Source: Gerris lacustris (taxonomy: Eukaryota; Arthropoda; Insecta; Hemiptera; Gerridae). From it: a DNA stretch of 64,000 nucleotides. This document shows positions 1 to 10,194 of the stretch, in pieces (position 1 is the stretch's first letter; each line of letters begins with the position of its first letter). Under the pieces are notes generated by a model that was not told where the DNA came from, did no database searches, and worked only from the letters and a program-made list of their open reading frames with translations. A program made the translations under genes and the position numbers. The stretch spans positions 140,082,013 through 140,146,012 of the forward strand of contig OX578276.1 in assembly GCA_951217055.1 (NCBI GenBank). Reading direction: 5' to 3'.

Positions 1-115
1 AAAGTACTCATTGGATTTTTATGAAATTAGACATTATTGGGTTGTAAAAGAATAACATCAATAACATTCGTAATGGGATGCGAGGAAGCTATGTGCCACA
101 CTAATTGGCAGTCTA
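1..115 (-). repeat. Family A repeat, 5' tip at 113 (copy runs off the window)
   Basis: The reverse complement of about 72-113 reads AGACTGCCAATTAGTGTGG and continues CACATAGCTTCCTCGCATCC. This terminal motif recurs near 7897, 8604, 21213, 37624, 53703 and 63439, so it marks the 5' tip of a dispersed family called A here. The body of this copy would extend left, beyond base 1. No coding capacity is seen. The name is mine; I do not recognise a published family. Confidence 0.6.
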
Positions 116-153
116 GTTTTAATATTTTTGTTGATAGATGATTCATGCATTGA

Positions 154-186
154 CAGAAGATGACTCTATAAAGGGTCGAAACGTCT
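154..186 (+). ncRNA. Hammerhead-ribozyme-like core, decayed
   Basis: CAGAAGA differs by one base from the hammerhead consensus CUGANGA. It is followed by a helix II candidate (GACTC pairing with GGGTC around TATAAA), then GAAAC and GTC. PLE terminal repeats are known to carry minimal hammerhead motifs of this layout. Helix III would be nearly absent and the first U is changed, so activity is doubtful. It may be the tail of a PLE lying left of the window. Confidence 0.35.
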
Positions 187-668
187 CATGAAAGAAAGAA
201 AATAATAATAATTAATATTATTATACATAATCCATCCATTAACAGAAATAATAATAAAATAAAGTTAAGTTTAATTAAAATAAAATATTTCAATAAAATT
301 TTGGATCAAGCTACAGTTTAGAACCAGAGGAATTATTATTGTTTATTTTCTTTAATGAAGAGATTTTTTTTTTAGTCTGCAATGAAGTAATCCCGGAATC
401 GGCTTAATTCGACTTCTATTGTCCGTATACTGTTTTTATGTCTATTATAAATTTGTTTTAAAATTGACGAAGGAGAGGATTTTTATTTAAAATGATTTAT
501 TTATATTAAATTTTAATTGGAAACCCGATTAACTGGACCGACCTTAGGTTATTACCCGTTCTTTGTGCGGGTGCACCGCTGATCTTATTTATTTATTTCT
601 TTAAGTTATTAACCTTTTTTTTTTATTGATAATGATAAAAAGGAACATTCTTGAGGCAATAATTCTTT
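187..668. other. AT-rich spacer without recognisable gene
   Basis: Long A/T stretches with no ORF or RNA gene that I recognise. The sequence ACCCGATTAACTGGACCGAC near 523-542 is unique in the window and unassigned. Confidence 0.6.
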
Positions 669-909
669 CGATTGTTACTTCCCTTATGAAAAAAAACAGA
701 GGAGAGTAACAATCTAAAGAAGGTGTACGGAAAGTTCTTGTTCAGACTATTACTCCCCTTATAAAAAAAAAGTGTGATATTCCTTCGTCCTAAAGTACAT
801 TGGACTAAACATTTAAACAATTTAAAAATCCCTTTGTCTAAATAGTTATTTAGTCAAAGTTATTTATATTCTAAAAAAACATAGGGTAGTAACAATCTAA
901 ATAAGTACC
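669..909 (+). repeat. Family D MITE-like element, degraded copy
   Basis: The ATTGTTAC...GAGAGTAACAATCTAAAGAAGG pattern is followed by a body containing AAAGTGTGATATTCC and ends near TAACAATCTAAATAAGTACC. It matches copies at 48323-48549, 54298-54494 and 55471-55726. A short open frame at 623-820 lies over the repeat and is not a gene. The left end has diverged. Confidence 0.65.
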
Positions 910-1149
910 AAGGAACATACATATAACAAATTTGCAGGATGACCATTAAGGTCGTTTGCTGGGAGTAGTGGTCTTCACATAATTATTGCTCCAATAATAT
1001 CACAACAAACATTTTTCATTAAAATACATAATATCTTAATAAAGATAAATTAGTTCTGCCACAGAAATAAATAACTAAATATAATTAGGAACATGCACCA
1101 ACAACCATAGAAAAGAATAAGAAAATCACACATACTAAATAAATAATTT

Positions 1150-1490
1150 ATTTACGATTGATACGAGATATAAACATTTTATCTCTGTTTAGATGCGTAT
1201 AAAGTGATATAGTTGTATTCATTGCGCAAGCACGTTTCATAATTATTCACCTTGTCACACGATTAGCGTTTTTGTTTACATTTAATAACTAATTTGATGT
1301 TTGTTTAATTAAAGTAACTGTTTTTTCTGTATTTATTATTAAAATCCAACATTCGTAGATAAAGTACGGTACGCAAGTCATGCGGAAACTGCATTTTGAT
1401 TTGCTCGTGTGGTTTTACTACCCTCGCTGTCGCTCGGGTGCAAACTCCGCACTCGCATGCAAAATGTTACTTTCCACACTAGACGCTTAA
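1150..1490 (-). repeat. Family E repeat, inverted relative to 49950-50530
   Basis: TAGATAAAGTACGGTACGCAA near 1357 and the segment with GTGTGGTTTTACTACCCTCG (1409-1428) are the reverse complement of 49955-50110. The part near 1150-1320 matches 50300-50525 in reverse. The 44-bp palindrome in the other copy is absent here, suggesting it was inserted there. No ORF. Confidence 0.65.
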
Positions 1491-1856
1491 TGTACTATTA
1501 AATGTATAAAGAAATAATAATATTATCGATAACAAATCATTTTAAAAACCTGTATATTACCCTTACAAACATATCACATATACATTTCATACAAACCCAC
1601 ATCTTATAATTTATTATTATTTGTCTATGAAATATACATAATGTAATTGGCATTATTATTTTTTACTGCCGTCAGCAAATAAATCCAAAATATCATGAAA
1701 CACCTAAATTATAAATATAAATAGAAGCAAGTTAACATTATGGTATATTAGGTACTGAGTAAATAATAACGCACATCTAAGGAATAATCAGTGTATTGTC
1801 TGACCACAAAAATAATTTAAATTTTTTAACAAAAGAAAAATTTACAAATACCGGTT

Positions 1857-1880
1857 TGTTTCGACTTAACGTCATCATCA
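1857..1880 (-). ncRNA. Hammerhead-like core, left arm
   Basis: The minus strand reads CTGATGA, a short helix II candidate (TGACGTTAAGTC) and GAAAC. The CUGAUGA and GAAA boxes match the conserved hammerhead core exactly. I could not fold a convincing helix I, so this is a core match only. Confidence 0.45.
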
Positions 1881-1911
1881 GTTGGTTGAATATTTTACAC
1901 TGTATACCCAA

Positions 1912-1935
1912 CTGATGATGACTTTAAGTCGAAAC
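1912..1935 (+). ncRNA. Hammerhead-like core, right arm
   Basis: CTGATGA, then GACTT-T-AAGTC as helix II, then GAAAC. Helix III could be two base pairs (CA/TG) around GGTATT, with cleavage after TGTA. The flanks do not pair as helix I in the simple cis form. It mirrors the core at 1857-1880. Confidence 0.45.
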
Positions 1936-2310
1936 AGGTATTTGTAAATTTTTCTTTTGTTAAAAATTTTAATCATTTTTGTGGTCAGACTATACACTGA
2001 TTATTCCTTAGATGTGCGTTATTATTTACTAATTACCTAATATACCAAAATGTTATCTAAATACCAAAACATCTACGTCAAAACTACCAATGAATTACAA
2101 GTTATTAAATAATATTAATAATACTAAAAATTATAACACCCAACCATCATGTTAATAACTAAGCCTAAACCATACGTTAAATCTAAACAACAAAACACAA
2201 ACAAAACTTCAAATAAACCTATTATTTGAAAATTAAAATAAACATTGTTATAGCAAGTAAACTCTTTTCACCTTAGTCAACGCCTTGAATATATATAACA
2301 GAAGGAAATA

Positions 2311-2572
2311 CAGTAGAACCTCGCTAACACGACCCTCAATACCACGATTACAAAATACTGAATTCAAAGGCGCCGGCCCGCCTTCTACGAATTGTAAATA
2401 TGCCTTCATACTAGGTAGGCCGAGAGGGCTGAGAGTTGATGGCAACCTCCTGTACTTTGCTAACTCCCTGTCACACGTATACATCTTTTCGACTCTCTTC
2501 GGCCCTATGACGTGCGATGGAGGGAGGCCCAACAGCTGGAGACTGGATTACACACCTCCTATAGCTTTTTAA
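2311..2572 (+). mobile_element. Possible pogo/Tigger-type DNA transposon end
   Basis: TACAGTAGAACCTCGCTAAC at 2309-2328 resembles the terminal repeat of pogo/Tigger-class elements, which begin CAGTA-ACCTCG at a TA target. No matching right end or transposase was found. The open frames on both strands here are uninterpretable. Confidence 0.35.
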
Positions 2573-2734
2573 CCCCCTTTTATACTTTTCTGAGTTTTTA
2601 AGCTAAAAGTAACGTAACGCTTTTGACTTATGTTCCATAGCCTAAACATGAAAATGTCAATAATTCCTTCTCTAATATACATTCAAAAACAAATAGTACA
2701 AGGAAGTTGAAAACTGTTTAGTTGTTTTTGTAGA

Positions 2735-2960
2735 TTAGATTCTAGTGGAGGTGGGTGTTAAATTTTTGGCCTGTGGCCACGGTTGAAAGGCTAAAAGTAA
2801 GCTCTATCAATTGGTGGTATTGGATCCGCTTGAAACCATCTAGAATCTAGACTACAATTAGCAGCCACAACCCTCCAGACTGCTTCAATCCCAGGGGACA
2901 CCAACTCATCAACCTGCTACCTTCTACATCCAATTCCGATTTTAACACCACCGTTTACAA
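2735..2960. other. R-to-Y island 1
   Basis: GC-richer segment that is G-rich on the left (AGTGGAGGTGGGTGTT, GGCCTGTGGCC) and C-rich on the right (CCACAACCCTCCAGACTGC, CAACCTGCTACCTTC). No ORF or repeat match. See the finding on purine-to-pyrimidine islands. Confidence 0.5.
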
Positions 2961-3296
2961 CTAGATTTAATAAACAGATAATGTGAGGCTTAACTACAAC
3001 ACTTATATAAAACAAATATATATTTATATTGTTTTGTATTTGATTAAAATGTAGTATAAACTTTCGCTATGGCGATATATTTCGTAGTTATGTTTATGTT
3101 TATTGAATTTATTGTAACAGTCGTTAATATAATATAAGTGTAAGGAAAAATCTATATTTATTCCATAGCAGTAATAGGGATACAAGACATAAACAAATAA
3201 ATATGTGAAACTAATATAGGTATAATATTACTTAAACATTTGATAATAACATAAATAAGCACATAATTAGTAGTTTTGACTGAGATTTTGTGGTAC

Positions 3297-3456
3297 CACT
3301 TCATAATTATGACTAGAGAGGTTGGTAGAAAGTTACACAACAATATTGTCACCACAATTTTTATTACTACCACTTCATAATTATGACTAGAGAGGTTGGT
3401 AGAAAGTTACACAACAATATTGTCACCACAATTTTTATTACTACCACTTCATAATT
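3297..3456 (+). repeat. 74-bp direct tandem repeat (PLE-1 terminal repeat)
   Basis: CACTTCATAATTATGACTAG starts at 3297, 3371 and 3445, a period of 74. The first two units are nearly identical; the third runs straight into the ORF. The unit returns in reverse complement at about 6480-6540, giving the direct-plus-inverted arrangement expected of PLE terminal repeats. Confidence 0.9.
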
Positions 3457-6168
3457 ATGACTAGAGAGGTTGGCACAAAGTTACACGGTATGATTCACCG
3501 AGCTCTTACCACTCCCATGGATGATATAGACCTTCAAAACGAAATCTGTACAATAAAGACAATAGCCATAAATAATGGATACAACATAACAATGATAGAC
3601 AAAATGATAAATAAGAAACAAGAAAAATTAGCAATAAATATAATTACCAACTTAGAACCATTAGAACAAAGCCCTAAACCCTGGATTAGCTTACCATACA
3701 TGGGGAAGCTGTCAGAACAAGTAGGACAAATTTTACAAAATAAAAACGAACTTAGAGTCAGTTACAAACCGTACACACAACTAGGCACCATTCTCGGCAC
3801 AGTCAAACAACCTATCAAAACTAAAGATAAATGTGGAGTCTACAAACTGATATGCGCGACCTGTAAAGGTGTATACGTAGGACAATCCGGTAGGAAAATA
3901 GGTACACGCATTGCAGAGCACTATAAATCATGGCAGAAAATATCAAATGACAGACACCAAAAACATGTTAACGTATCTAGTTTTGCCAACCATGTTCTAG
4001 AAACCGATCACACATTTGATGTTGATAATTATGAATCACGGAAAAAATGCCCACGGAAAAAATGCCCAAGGAAAAAAAACCCAGGAAAAAATGCCCACGG
4101 AAAAAATACCCACGGAAAAAATGCCCACGGAAAAAATGCCCACGAATAAATTCCCACGGAAGAAATGTCCAAAATATAATTTTGATATGTCATAATTATG
4201 TCATAATTTTGAAATTTCATTCAACATATAATTTTGAATGAAATAATTTTAGCAAAATATTATAAAACATATTAAAATTGATTTTATTATTTTTTTAATT
4301 TATAAAATACCGTTGTTTAGTCTCATCGTTTATAAGCACAAAATGAGTCAATCTCAATTATCATTTTCAATTTTTAAATTTTTCAGTATATTTTTAAATT
4401 CAGGTACCATATTAATTTATTTTGTATTATATTTATATATTTCACTAAAATTTGCGTAATACCAAAATGTAAGTGAAAGTGGCGCGGGTCCTCTGTCTGG
4501 ACAATATGGGCACAGAATTGAAGTACATATAATCGCGTACGATGTCAAATAGTGACTGATTCTCTTGAAAAGGAAAAAATGTTTTTTTTTTTTTTAAAAA
4601 GACTTTTCCTCCGTGGGCATTTGTTTAATGAAATTTGGAAGGTAGGTCATAGACATAATAGACATAATTTGTCTATAAGTTTCAACCGTCTGTGCATTGA
4701 TTTTTCTTCCAACATCTGTACCATCCTAACTTTAGGTTCGACTTTTTTTGGATTTACAAATCTTGGTAGAGATTTTATTTCAAAAGAAATTTATTAGAAG
4801 GTGTAGTTAGTTTTGTGTTTAATATTTTAAAATATATGCTAGCTTATTAGAATGATGATTGCCATACAAATCTCTATAAAGGCTATATATTATTATATTA
4901 TCGTATATTTCTATTGCAATTTTCCGAGAAAAGATCATATAATTTTACTCCTTAGTTAGTAAGATAATGAAAGTTAAAATTCATAATGCCTCCGATTTTT
5001 TTCTTGAGAAATTTTTTTTAGTAAATGATGTTTTAAGTTTTTAGAATTATTTGTTCTAAAATCGGTTTTACTCTCTATTCACTGTTAAACTGAACACTAG
5101 ATTAAACTAGCCTAATCCTGAATATTTATGGTTATCGAGAAAGGAGTGGGCGAACAAATCGTAATCTTACTGATGCATCTGAACTTTGTCGGTATGCTGA
5201 TGGACATATCCCTTTAGTACCTGCGGTAATCCACGGTTTATGACCCCTCTGGGGAAATGTCCTGATTGTCCTTGGTCTGTTATTATGTTTAAACTTATCT
5301 TTTGACTTACGCGGTTTCATTGATGCTTAATCTTTAGGAAAGTATGAATGCTTCAAGGAAGTACTAAACCAATATAATTTTTAGTAAATTTTATATTTAA
5401 ATGTAAGCCTAAGTTTAACACAGCATTCTTTTGTCTTTTGTATAAAATCATTTATCCATGTTAGAACTAGTACTTCTGTGATCACATCTCCTTATTTACA
5501 TCCATTGATTAAATATTAGTTAATGTCGTTTAAATGAATAACTTTTTTTTTTCAACTTACTTGTATATTATAAGGTCTATAGTCTATAGAGTATATAATA
5601 TTTATAGTAATCAACATTGCTATTTGAAGCATATAGAATAGCAAGGTTGATTACTTTATTATATACCCTATAGAACTTAAAGAAGATCTTAAGTCCAGTG
5701 GCCCAGGGTACCGTTACTTTTATAGTAATATAACTGCAAAAATACAACACCCCTAATGGCTATTCCACTTAAAAATAGGTTAAAATTTGTTAGCGTTAAC
5801 AATAAACTAATTATACAAATTTAAAAACTACCATTAAACATTAAAATTTAATTATTTGGGACATTTCTTCCATGGGAATTTTTTTCGTGGGCATTTTTTC
5901 CGTGGGCATTTTTTCCGTGGGTATTTTTTCCGTGGGCATTTTTTCCTGGGCTTTTTTTCCGTGGGCATTTTTTCCGTGGGCATTTTTTCCGTCTACCGAT
6001 AATTATGAACTTCTTCACTCGTGCCAAAAAAATAAGAAATTGGACCTCTTAGAAAACTTAGAAATTCAAAGAGCTATCCAAGACACAAGTATAGCATGTT
6101 TTAATGAAAAATCAAATCTTAACAACTCTGCTCTTGTAAAACCTATAAAAAAAATATTTTTTAAATAA
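3457..6168 (+). pseudogene. PLE reverse transcriptase C-terminus plus GIY-YIG endonuclease, split by insertion
   Basis: PLE proteins join a telomerase-like reverse transcriptase to a C-terminal GIY-YIG nuclease used to nick target DNA. This copy starts within the terminal repeat. Residues 11-60 match the RT thumb (HGMIHRAL, IAINNGYN). The nuclease follows: GVY at 127-129, the Cys pair C133/C136 between GIY and YIG, YVG at 140-142, R151, H155 and H179. The frame is then broken after Asn-Tyr-Glu (191-193) at 4035 by the element 4036-5997. The true C-terminus resumes in the same frame at 6010 (LLHSC, then LLENLEIQRA) and stops at 6168. The RT palm is absent. Without the insertion the reading frame would be continuous, so the insertion is younger than most of the decay. 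The pentapeptide tail (KKCPR, HGKNA) in the open frame is repeat DNA, not PLE protein. Confidence 0.85.
4036..5997. mobile_element. Fold-back element with mirrored 15-bp tandem-repeat arms
   Basis: Inserted in the PLE-1 ORF with a 12-bp target duplication GATAATTATGAA at 4024-4035 and 5998-6009. The left arm (4036-4170) is nine units of about 15 bp, consensus CACGGAAAAAATGCC. The right arm (5865-5997) is the same nine units in reverse complement. Rare variants sit in the same order in both arms: unit 4 is CAGGAAAAAATGCC, unit 5 ends TACC, unit 8 ends ATTCC and unit 9 is GGAAGAAATGTCC. The 1.7 kb interior is AT-rich, with a smaller inverted repeat at 5572-5673 and no convincing ORF. It resembles Drosophila FB-type fold-back elements in architecture only. 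Confidence 0.8.
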
Positions 6169-6433
6169 TGTAGTAGTTGTAAGATATTTTAGTCATAGCA
6201 TATAAGAAAGTATTATTTTAGCAGTTGAAAAACCAAATGTTACCTGAACCTTTTACCTTTAATTGTTTTTCCGACTTAGATCTCAACTCCATATCCCTTA
6301 CCTCGTTCCTTTCGTAGTAATCCCTCTACCCACATGACCCTAGTCCACCCCCACCTTGTACTGTTAGTTTATAATACATGTTTGTAAAATAGTTAGCTTA
6401 GTACAGAATTAACCCTTACTAAGTTAACACACA

Positions 6434-6464
6434 CTGAAGATGATGTTATTTGTCGAAACGCGTC
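6434..6464 (+). ncRNA. Hammerhead-like core in PLE-1 terminal repeat
   Basis: CTGAAGA (fits CUGANGA), weak helix II (GAT...GTC), GAAA, then CGCG and GTC, a classical cleavage triplet. The CGCG between GAAA and GTC could form helix III only between two molecules, as in known dimer-active minimal hammerheads. Its position in the terminal repeat is where PLE ribozymes are described. Confidence 0.55.
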
Positions 6465-6543
6465 TGTGAGTTTATGTGTAATAAAAATTGTGGTGACAAT
6501 ATTGTTGTGTAACTTTCTACCAACCTCTCTAGTCATAATTATA

Positions 6544-6590
6544 AATAAGCACATAAGAGTCTTGCATATATGCAAGACTTATGTGCTTAT
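6544..6590. repeat. Near-perfect 46-bp palindrome
   Basis: AATAAGCACATAAGAGTCTTG and its reverse complement meet at CATATATG; the left arm has two extra bases. It overlaps the right target duplication of PLE-1, so the palindrome may have formed next to, or served as, the insertion site. Confidence 0.8.
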
Positions 6591-6730
6591 TTAATCTTGT
6601 TAGTAGGAGAAGGGAGCGATGCTCAATGATAAGCCTATCGCAAAAGGTAAATCACCATCACCTATTAAATACCATAGTAAATTACCATACCACGGTGTAC
6701 TGCCATTTATACTTAAACCTTTTATCTCCC

Positions 6731-7056
6731 TTTGAGGTTAGAAAAATCATTAAAATTAAAATTTTATTGGTTCTAAGCAAGATATCAAAAATCTAAGAAC
6801 AGGCTTCATTCCTAATTTTAATTCTGCACAATTTGAGCCCTATTTCAACTCCCTACTACAATAAATACTACAACTATTCCAATACGTGTTTTATCGTTGT
6901 ATTGAAATGGCCTGTACTATTTATCATAGGAAGTTGAAATAGGGCTCAAATTGTGCAGAATTAAAATTGAGAATGAAGCATGTATTTAGATTTTTGATAT
7001 GTTGCTTAGAACCAATGAAATTTTAATTTTACTACTTTTTCTAACCTCAAAGGGTG
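6731..7056. mobile_element. Inverted-repeat (MITE-like) element, arms ~120 bp
   Basis: TTTGAGGTTAGAAAAA at 6731 returns as TTTTTCTAACCTCAAA ending near 7052. The arms match through TTCTGCACAATTTGAGCCC (6821-6839) and its inverse (6940-6958). The ~80-bp loop has no ORF. No clear target duplication. Confidence 0.75.
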
Positions 7057-7072
7057 GTAGAGTCTTAACCCT

Positions 7073-7405
7073 TCGAGACACGGGCTGGCGCATGGAGTGC
7101 GCCACGAGTAAAAAAGTTTCTGCAAATCACAGACTCACGATGCGAGAATAATAAAACCTCAATTTACCCTACCACTAGAGACCCCTAAAACAGATGAAAC
7201 AGTCTGCTTTGATTATTACATCGTTCTGCATTGTTTTGTCGTGTTTATTTGTCTTGGTGTACTGTATTCGCCGCCCATGCCACCATGTCCGGTATAGAAA
7301 AATTATGCCATCAGATCAATATTTTTCGCTTTTGCATGAGTTGTCGGATTAGGATGACGGTTGTGAGGAGTAATCTTAGGACTTTGACAACTAATAATAA
7401 TAAAT
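7073..7405 (+). mobile_element. piggyBac 5' end fragment
   Basis: TTAACCCTTCGAGACACGGG begins at a TTAA, the piggyBac target, and continues as a terminal repeat with CCC. At 7305 an ATG opens a frame with LLHELSD, a stop at 7350, then DDGCEE, resembling the acidic N-terminus of piggyBac transposases. The frame then stops, and no catalytic domain or right end was found. PiggyBac transposases cut and paste at TTAA; this remnant cannot. Confidence 0.5.
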
Positions 7406-7892
7406 AGGGTTGATAAAAATGATGTCTCTTATTTAAGAAAATTATTTTCCTTACACCTGTAATATCCATCAACTCTTCCTACTCGTACTTAAAAATAATA
7501 AGGTGTACATATTAAATTAGTATTAATTTAATTCATCAATAAAAAATATTTGGTAATTCTGCATTGGATTTAGTAAGACACCATTCAATTTTCCGTCTGT
7601 TACAAAAACGGATGTACACAATAGGTGTTAAAAAAAATGTATCGTCCAAATTTGTCTTTTAAGTAGTCAGAAAATGTCCACCCAAGTAATTTTATTATCT
7701 TATAAACATTGTAGAGGTTAGGTTGAACTTAAAACTCCGAGTGGAGATATAAAATATTTTATTGCATTAAAACTTTATATCAGTAATTCAAAGAATATCG
7801 GCCATTAGAGGTCAAACCTTACATTATGTTCAAGTATATCAATTGACCAAAACACTTTAAATAAAAATGATATAGAAGAATAAATATAATAA
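7406..7892. other. AT-rich spacer
   Basis: No gene, RNA or repeat recognised apart from A/T-rich simple sequence. Confidence 0.5.
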
Positions 7893-7894
7893 AT

Positions 7895-8990
7895 AGACTG
7901 CCAATTGGTGTGGCTCATAGCTTTCTCACATCCTATCGTGTAGCTCATTGATTTTAAGCTTTTACAAGCTGTTAGTGTCTAATAGGTTTAATTGTTTTCC
8001 CCTTTTTTTAAATCTGTCAAAAGGGTTTTGCTTCTTGCTTCCGAGCTTACCGAAGTTAACGGAAGCTAGATGATCGCTCTGAAGAAAAAAATAGTTTAGG
8101 TCTCCGATTTCAAAAATTCTAAGTTAGAAGAAATCCGTTTTAGACTTGAGGGAACATTTTTGGTTCCGTGTCTGTCTGTCAGTCTGTCGCTCACTTCTTG
8201 TGAAGATTGAAATTTAGATGGTAGGTCATAATTAGCCCATTGTTGATCCCATGTAAGTTTCAACCTTTGTTTCCCACAGTTCCGATCCATTTGTTTCTCC
8301 TCTACACGCGCACAAACATACATTTATTTACACATATATCTTCAAAAGTATATCTGATTTTTGACAGTTGGTTGAAAGTAGCCCGCAGATAGCCCCAGAT
8401 TAATCTCAGCCGTCCACGCTCTTTAAATTTTGCTACATTAATACTTTAATACATTGTAAAAAATCAAAACAACTTTGGCTAATTTAAAAAATGGGGGAAA
8501 ATGAAATAAATTGGATGAAAATTGGGTTTAAAAGCATAAAATTATAACAATTTAGTCAATCAGACACGAGGAAGCTATGTGCCACACTTATTGGCAGAGC
8601 ATTTACATGGATTAATGTACCAGTTTAGCAAAAGTTAAAGAGCGCAGACGTTTCAAATAAATTTGGGGCCATCAGTAGGTTACTTTCGATAAACTATAAA
8701 AGTATCATACAAATCAGATAAGTACTTTTGAAGCTATTGGTGTAAATAAATGTATGTTTGTGTGCATGTGGAAGAGAAGCAAATGAGCGCAGAAGTTTGA
8801 AATTTTTATGGGGCCAACAATGAGCTAATTATGACCTACCATAAAAATTTCTTTAAATCGGTCGTCTAGTTTTTAAGATATGGTGGTTAGATAGGTTGTT
8901 AGACCAACATACTGACTGTCGGAGACGCGGAACCAAAAATGATCCCTGATGTCTGAAACGGATTTCTATCAAAATAATTAATCATTTTCA
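7895..8990. mobile_element. Family A element with a second, inverted family A copy nested inside
   Basis: A plus-strand copy starts with AGACTGCCAATTGGTGTGG at 7897, breaks off near 8031 (TGTCAAAAGGGTTTTG) and resumes at 8606 (TTTACATGG), continuing to ACGGATTTC near 8967. Alignment to the complete copy at 53702-54292 shows those halves are adjacent in the consensus. The intervening 8032-8605 is a complete minus-strand copy: tail hairpin GCTTCCGAGC...CGGAAGC at 8040, tip near 8604. The minus-strand open frame at 8096-8323 is repeat sequence. No clear target duplication. Confidence 0.75.
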
Positions 8991-10190
8991 TCTACATCAA
9001 TAACATCTATTTAGGATGAAGCTTATCAATAAAATACGTCACTTTTTGGATTGTTTCATCGTGTAAATTAATTGCAATTCTATATTTACCACTGATGATG
9101 TTCTCATTTTGGAAAATTGCTTTAAGAAGTACAGAACTTAAACAGGATATGTTTAAACAATGCTTTCTTAATAAGTTGGCAATGACTTAAAGAATTAATT
9201 TAGGTCTAATGTCATTGGATTTGTTATTGAAAATGACATAAATTTATTGACTTAGTTCTGAAATAAGTCCAATCAGTTTTAGCAATGAAACTAAAGTCAA
9301 AAGAAAATAAATTAAAGGTAAGTCATTTTATTTTTCACAAAGCGTGCTTTGCGATTAGTGGAAGTTGTAAAGTTTTAGTGGGTTTATAATGACAAGAAGG
9401 GGAAGACAGCGAGACTACAAGTGAGCCAAGCCGTCCTTGAGTAATTCTACATCTCTCTCCCGATATCAAATAACCCGAGCAAGAAATTCAACTTTGCCAC
9501 GATACTAACTACTTGTTTTTATTTAGGTACCTCCTAACATCCCCATCTCTTGTTGCTTCGTTAAATTATACCTCTTTGGCACACAAAAAAACAATGGCGA
9601 CCTCAATTAGTTGTTCTTTATGGAAGAGTTTGAATTCCAATTGAGTTCATTTAAAAATATTGATTCATTTAATACCTACATATTTATTTGATTGCCATCA
9701 TAAATTCCTATTATAATCCGCTTTAAGCCTCAGGCTTTTACCCCTTTCAGTAATTATTCAAATGATTTATTTATTATAAATATATTGTGTTTAATATAAA
9801 ACCATCTGATAAGCGAGAAAGATTTTTGTGTACTTAAATATTTATATCTGCAATATATGCAGATTGATAAAGTTTCGCTTAAAAAAGAGAATCAATTATC
9901 AATTAATAGTATATTTTGTTGTATATGGAAAGTATTAGTTTAACGACAATCAGGCATCTATTACCTGACAGTACCTGATTTAATAGCCCCTTAAGGTAGC
10001 TTAGAGGATGGTTGTTACACACCCTGGTTCTACCTCGCGTAATCGAATCCTGAGCAAATTAATAAAGTAACAATTTCACAATAATTATTGTTCACTGTTA
10101 CTTTATATGGCAATTGGGTTTACATCAATTTCATAGTCCCTTTTACGATATACCATTACAGATTACACTTGCAAGAATAATTTAGTAAGC
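8991..10190. other. Unannotated stretch with a weak R-to-Y island
   Basis: Mostly AT-rich. About 9380-9480 is GC-richer, going from AGAAGGGGAAGACAGCGAG to CATCTCTCTCCCGATATC. No gene found. Confidence 0.4.
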
Positions 10191-10194
10191 AGAG

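Larger units (their letters stand above)
1735..2095. mobile_element. Fold-back element with hammerhead-like core in each arm
   Basis: Two long arms are inverted copies of each other. The left arm runs from AACATTATGGTAT through ACGCACATCTAAGGAATAATC to the centre near 1890, and the right arm returns to ACCAAAATGTT near 2051. About 45 further bases (ATCTAAATACC...) are shared with the second copy at 51430-51612, whose centre is deleted. The element encodes no protein. It could be a PLE terminal-repeat derivative or an independent hairpin element. Confidence 0.7.
3251..6556 (+). mobile_element. PLE-1: 5'-truncated Penelope-like element, interrupted
   Basis: Bounded by a 16-bp direct repeat, ATAAATAAGCACATAA, at 3251-3266 and 6541-6556, taken as the target duplication. 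Inside are tandem 74-bp repeats (3297-3456), a partial PLE ORF with thumb and GIY-YIG endonuclease, a 3' untranslated part, a hammerhead-like core (6434-6464) and an inverted copy of the 74-bp unit (6480-6540). Direct plus inverted terminal repeats are typical of PLEs. A separate fold-back element (4036-5997) splits the ORF. Most of the reverse transcriptase is missing. Confidence 0.85.

Noticed and set aside
1857..1935. Calling the cores active ribozymes
   Set aside because: Helices I and III do not form convincingly by eye, so only the conserved core match is reported.
2248..2572. Overlapping 94-95 codon frames on both strands
   Set aside because: No recognisable domain, both strands open in the same GC-richer patch, and a transposon end at 2311 lies in it.
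4029..4241. Lys/Pro-rich or Phe/Trp-rich small proteins over the arm repeats (also 5872-5997)
   Set aside because: The 15-bp unit is a multiple of three, so every frame without a stop gives a pentapeptide repeat. It is arm DNA of a mobile element, not a gene.
5132..5320. 62-codon minus-strand frame inside the fold-back element as a transposase remnant
   Set aside because: Cys and His are too few for a zinc finger and I see no catalytic motif; could not be supported.
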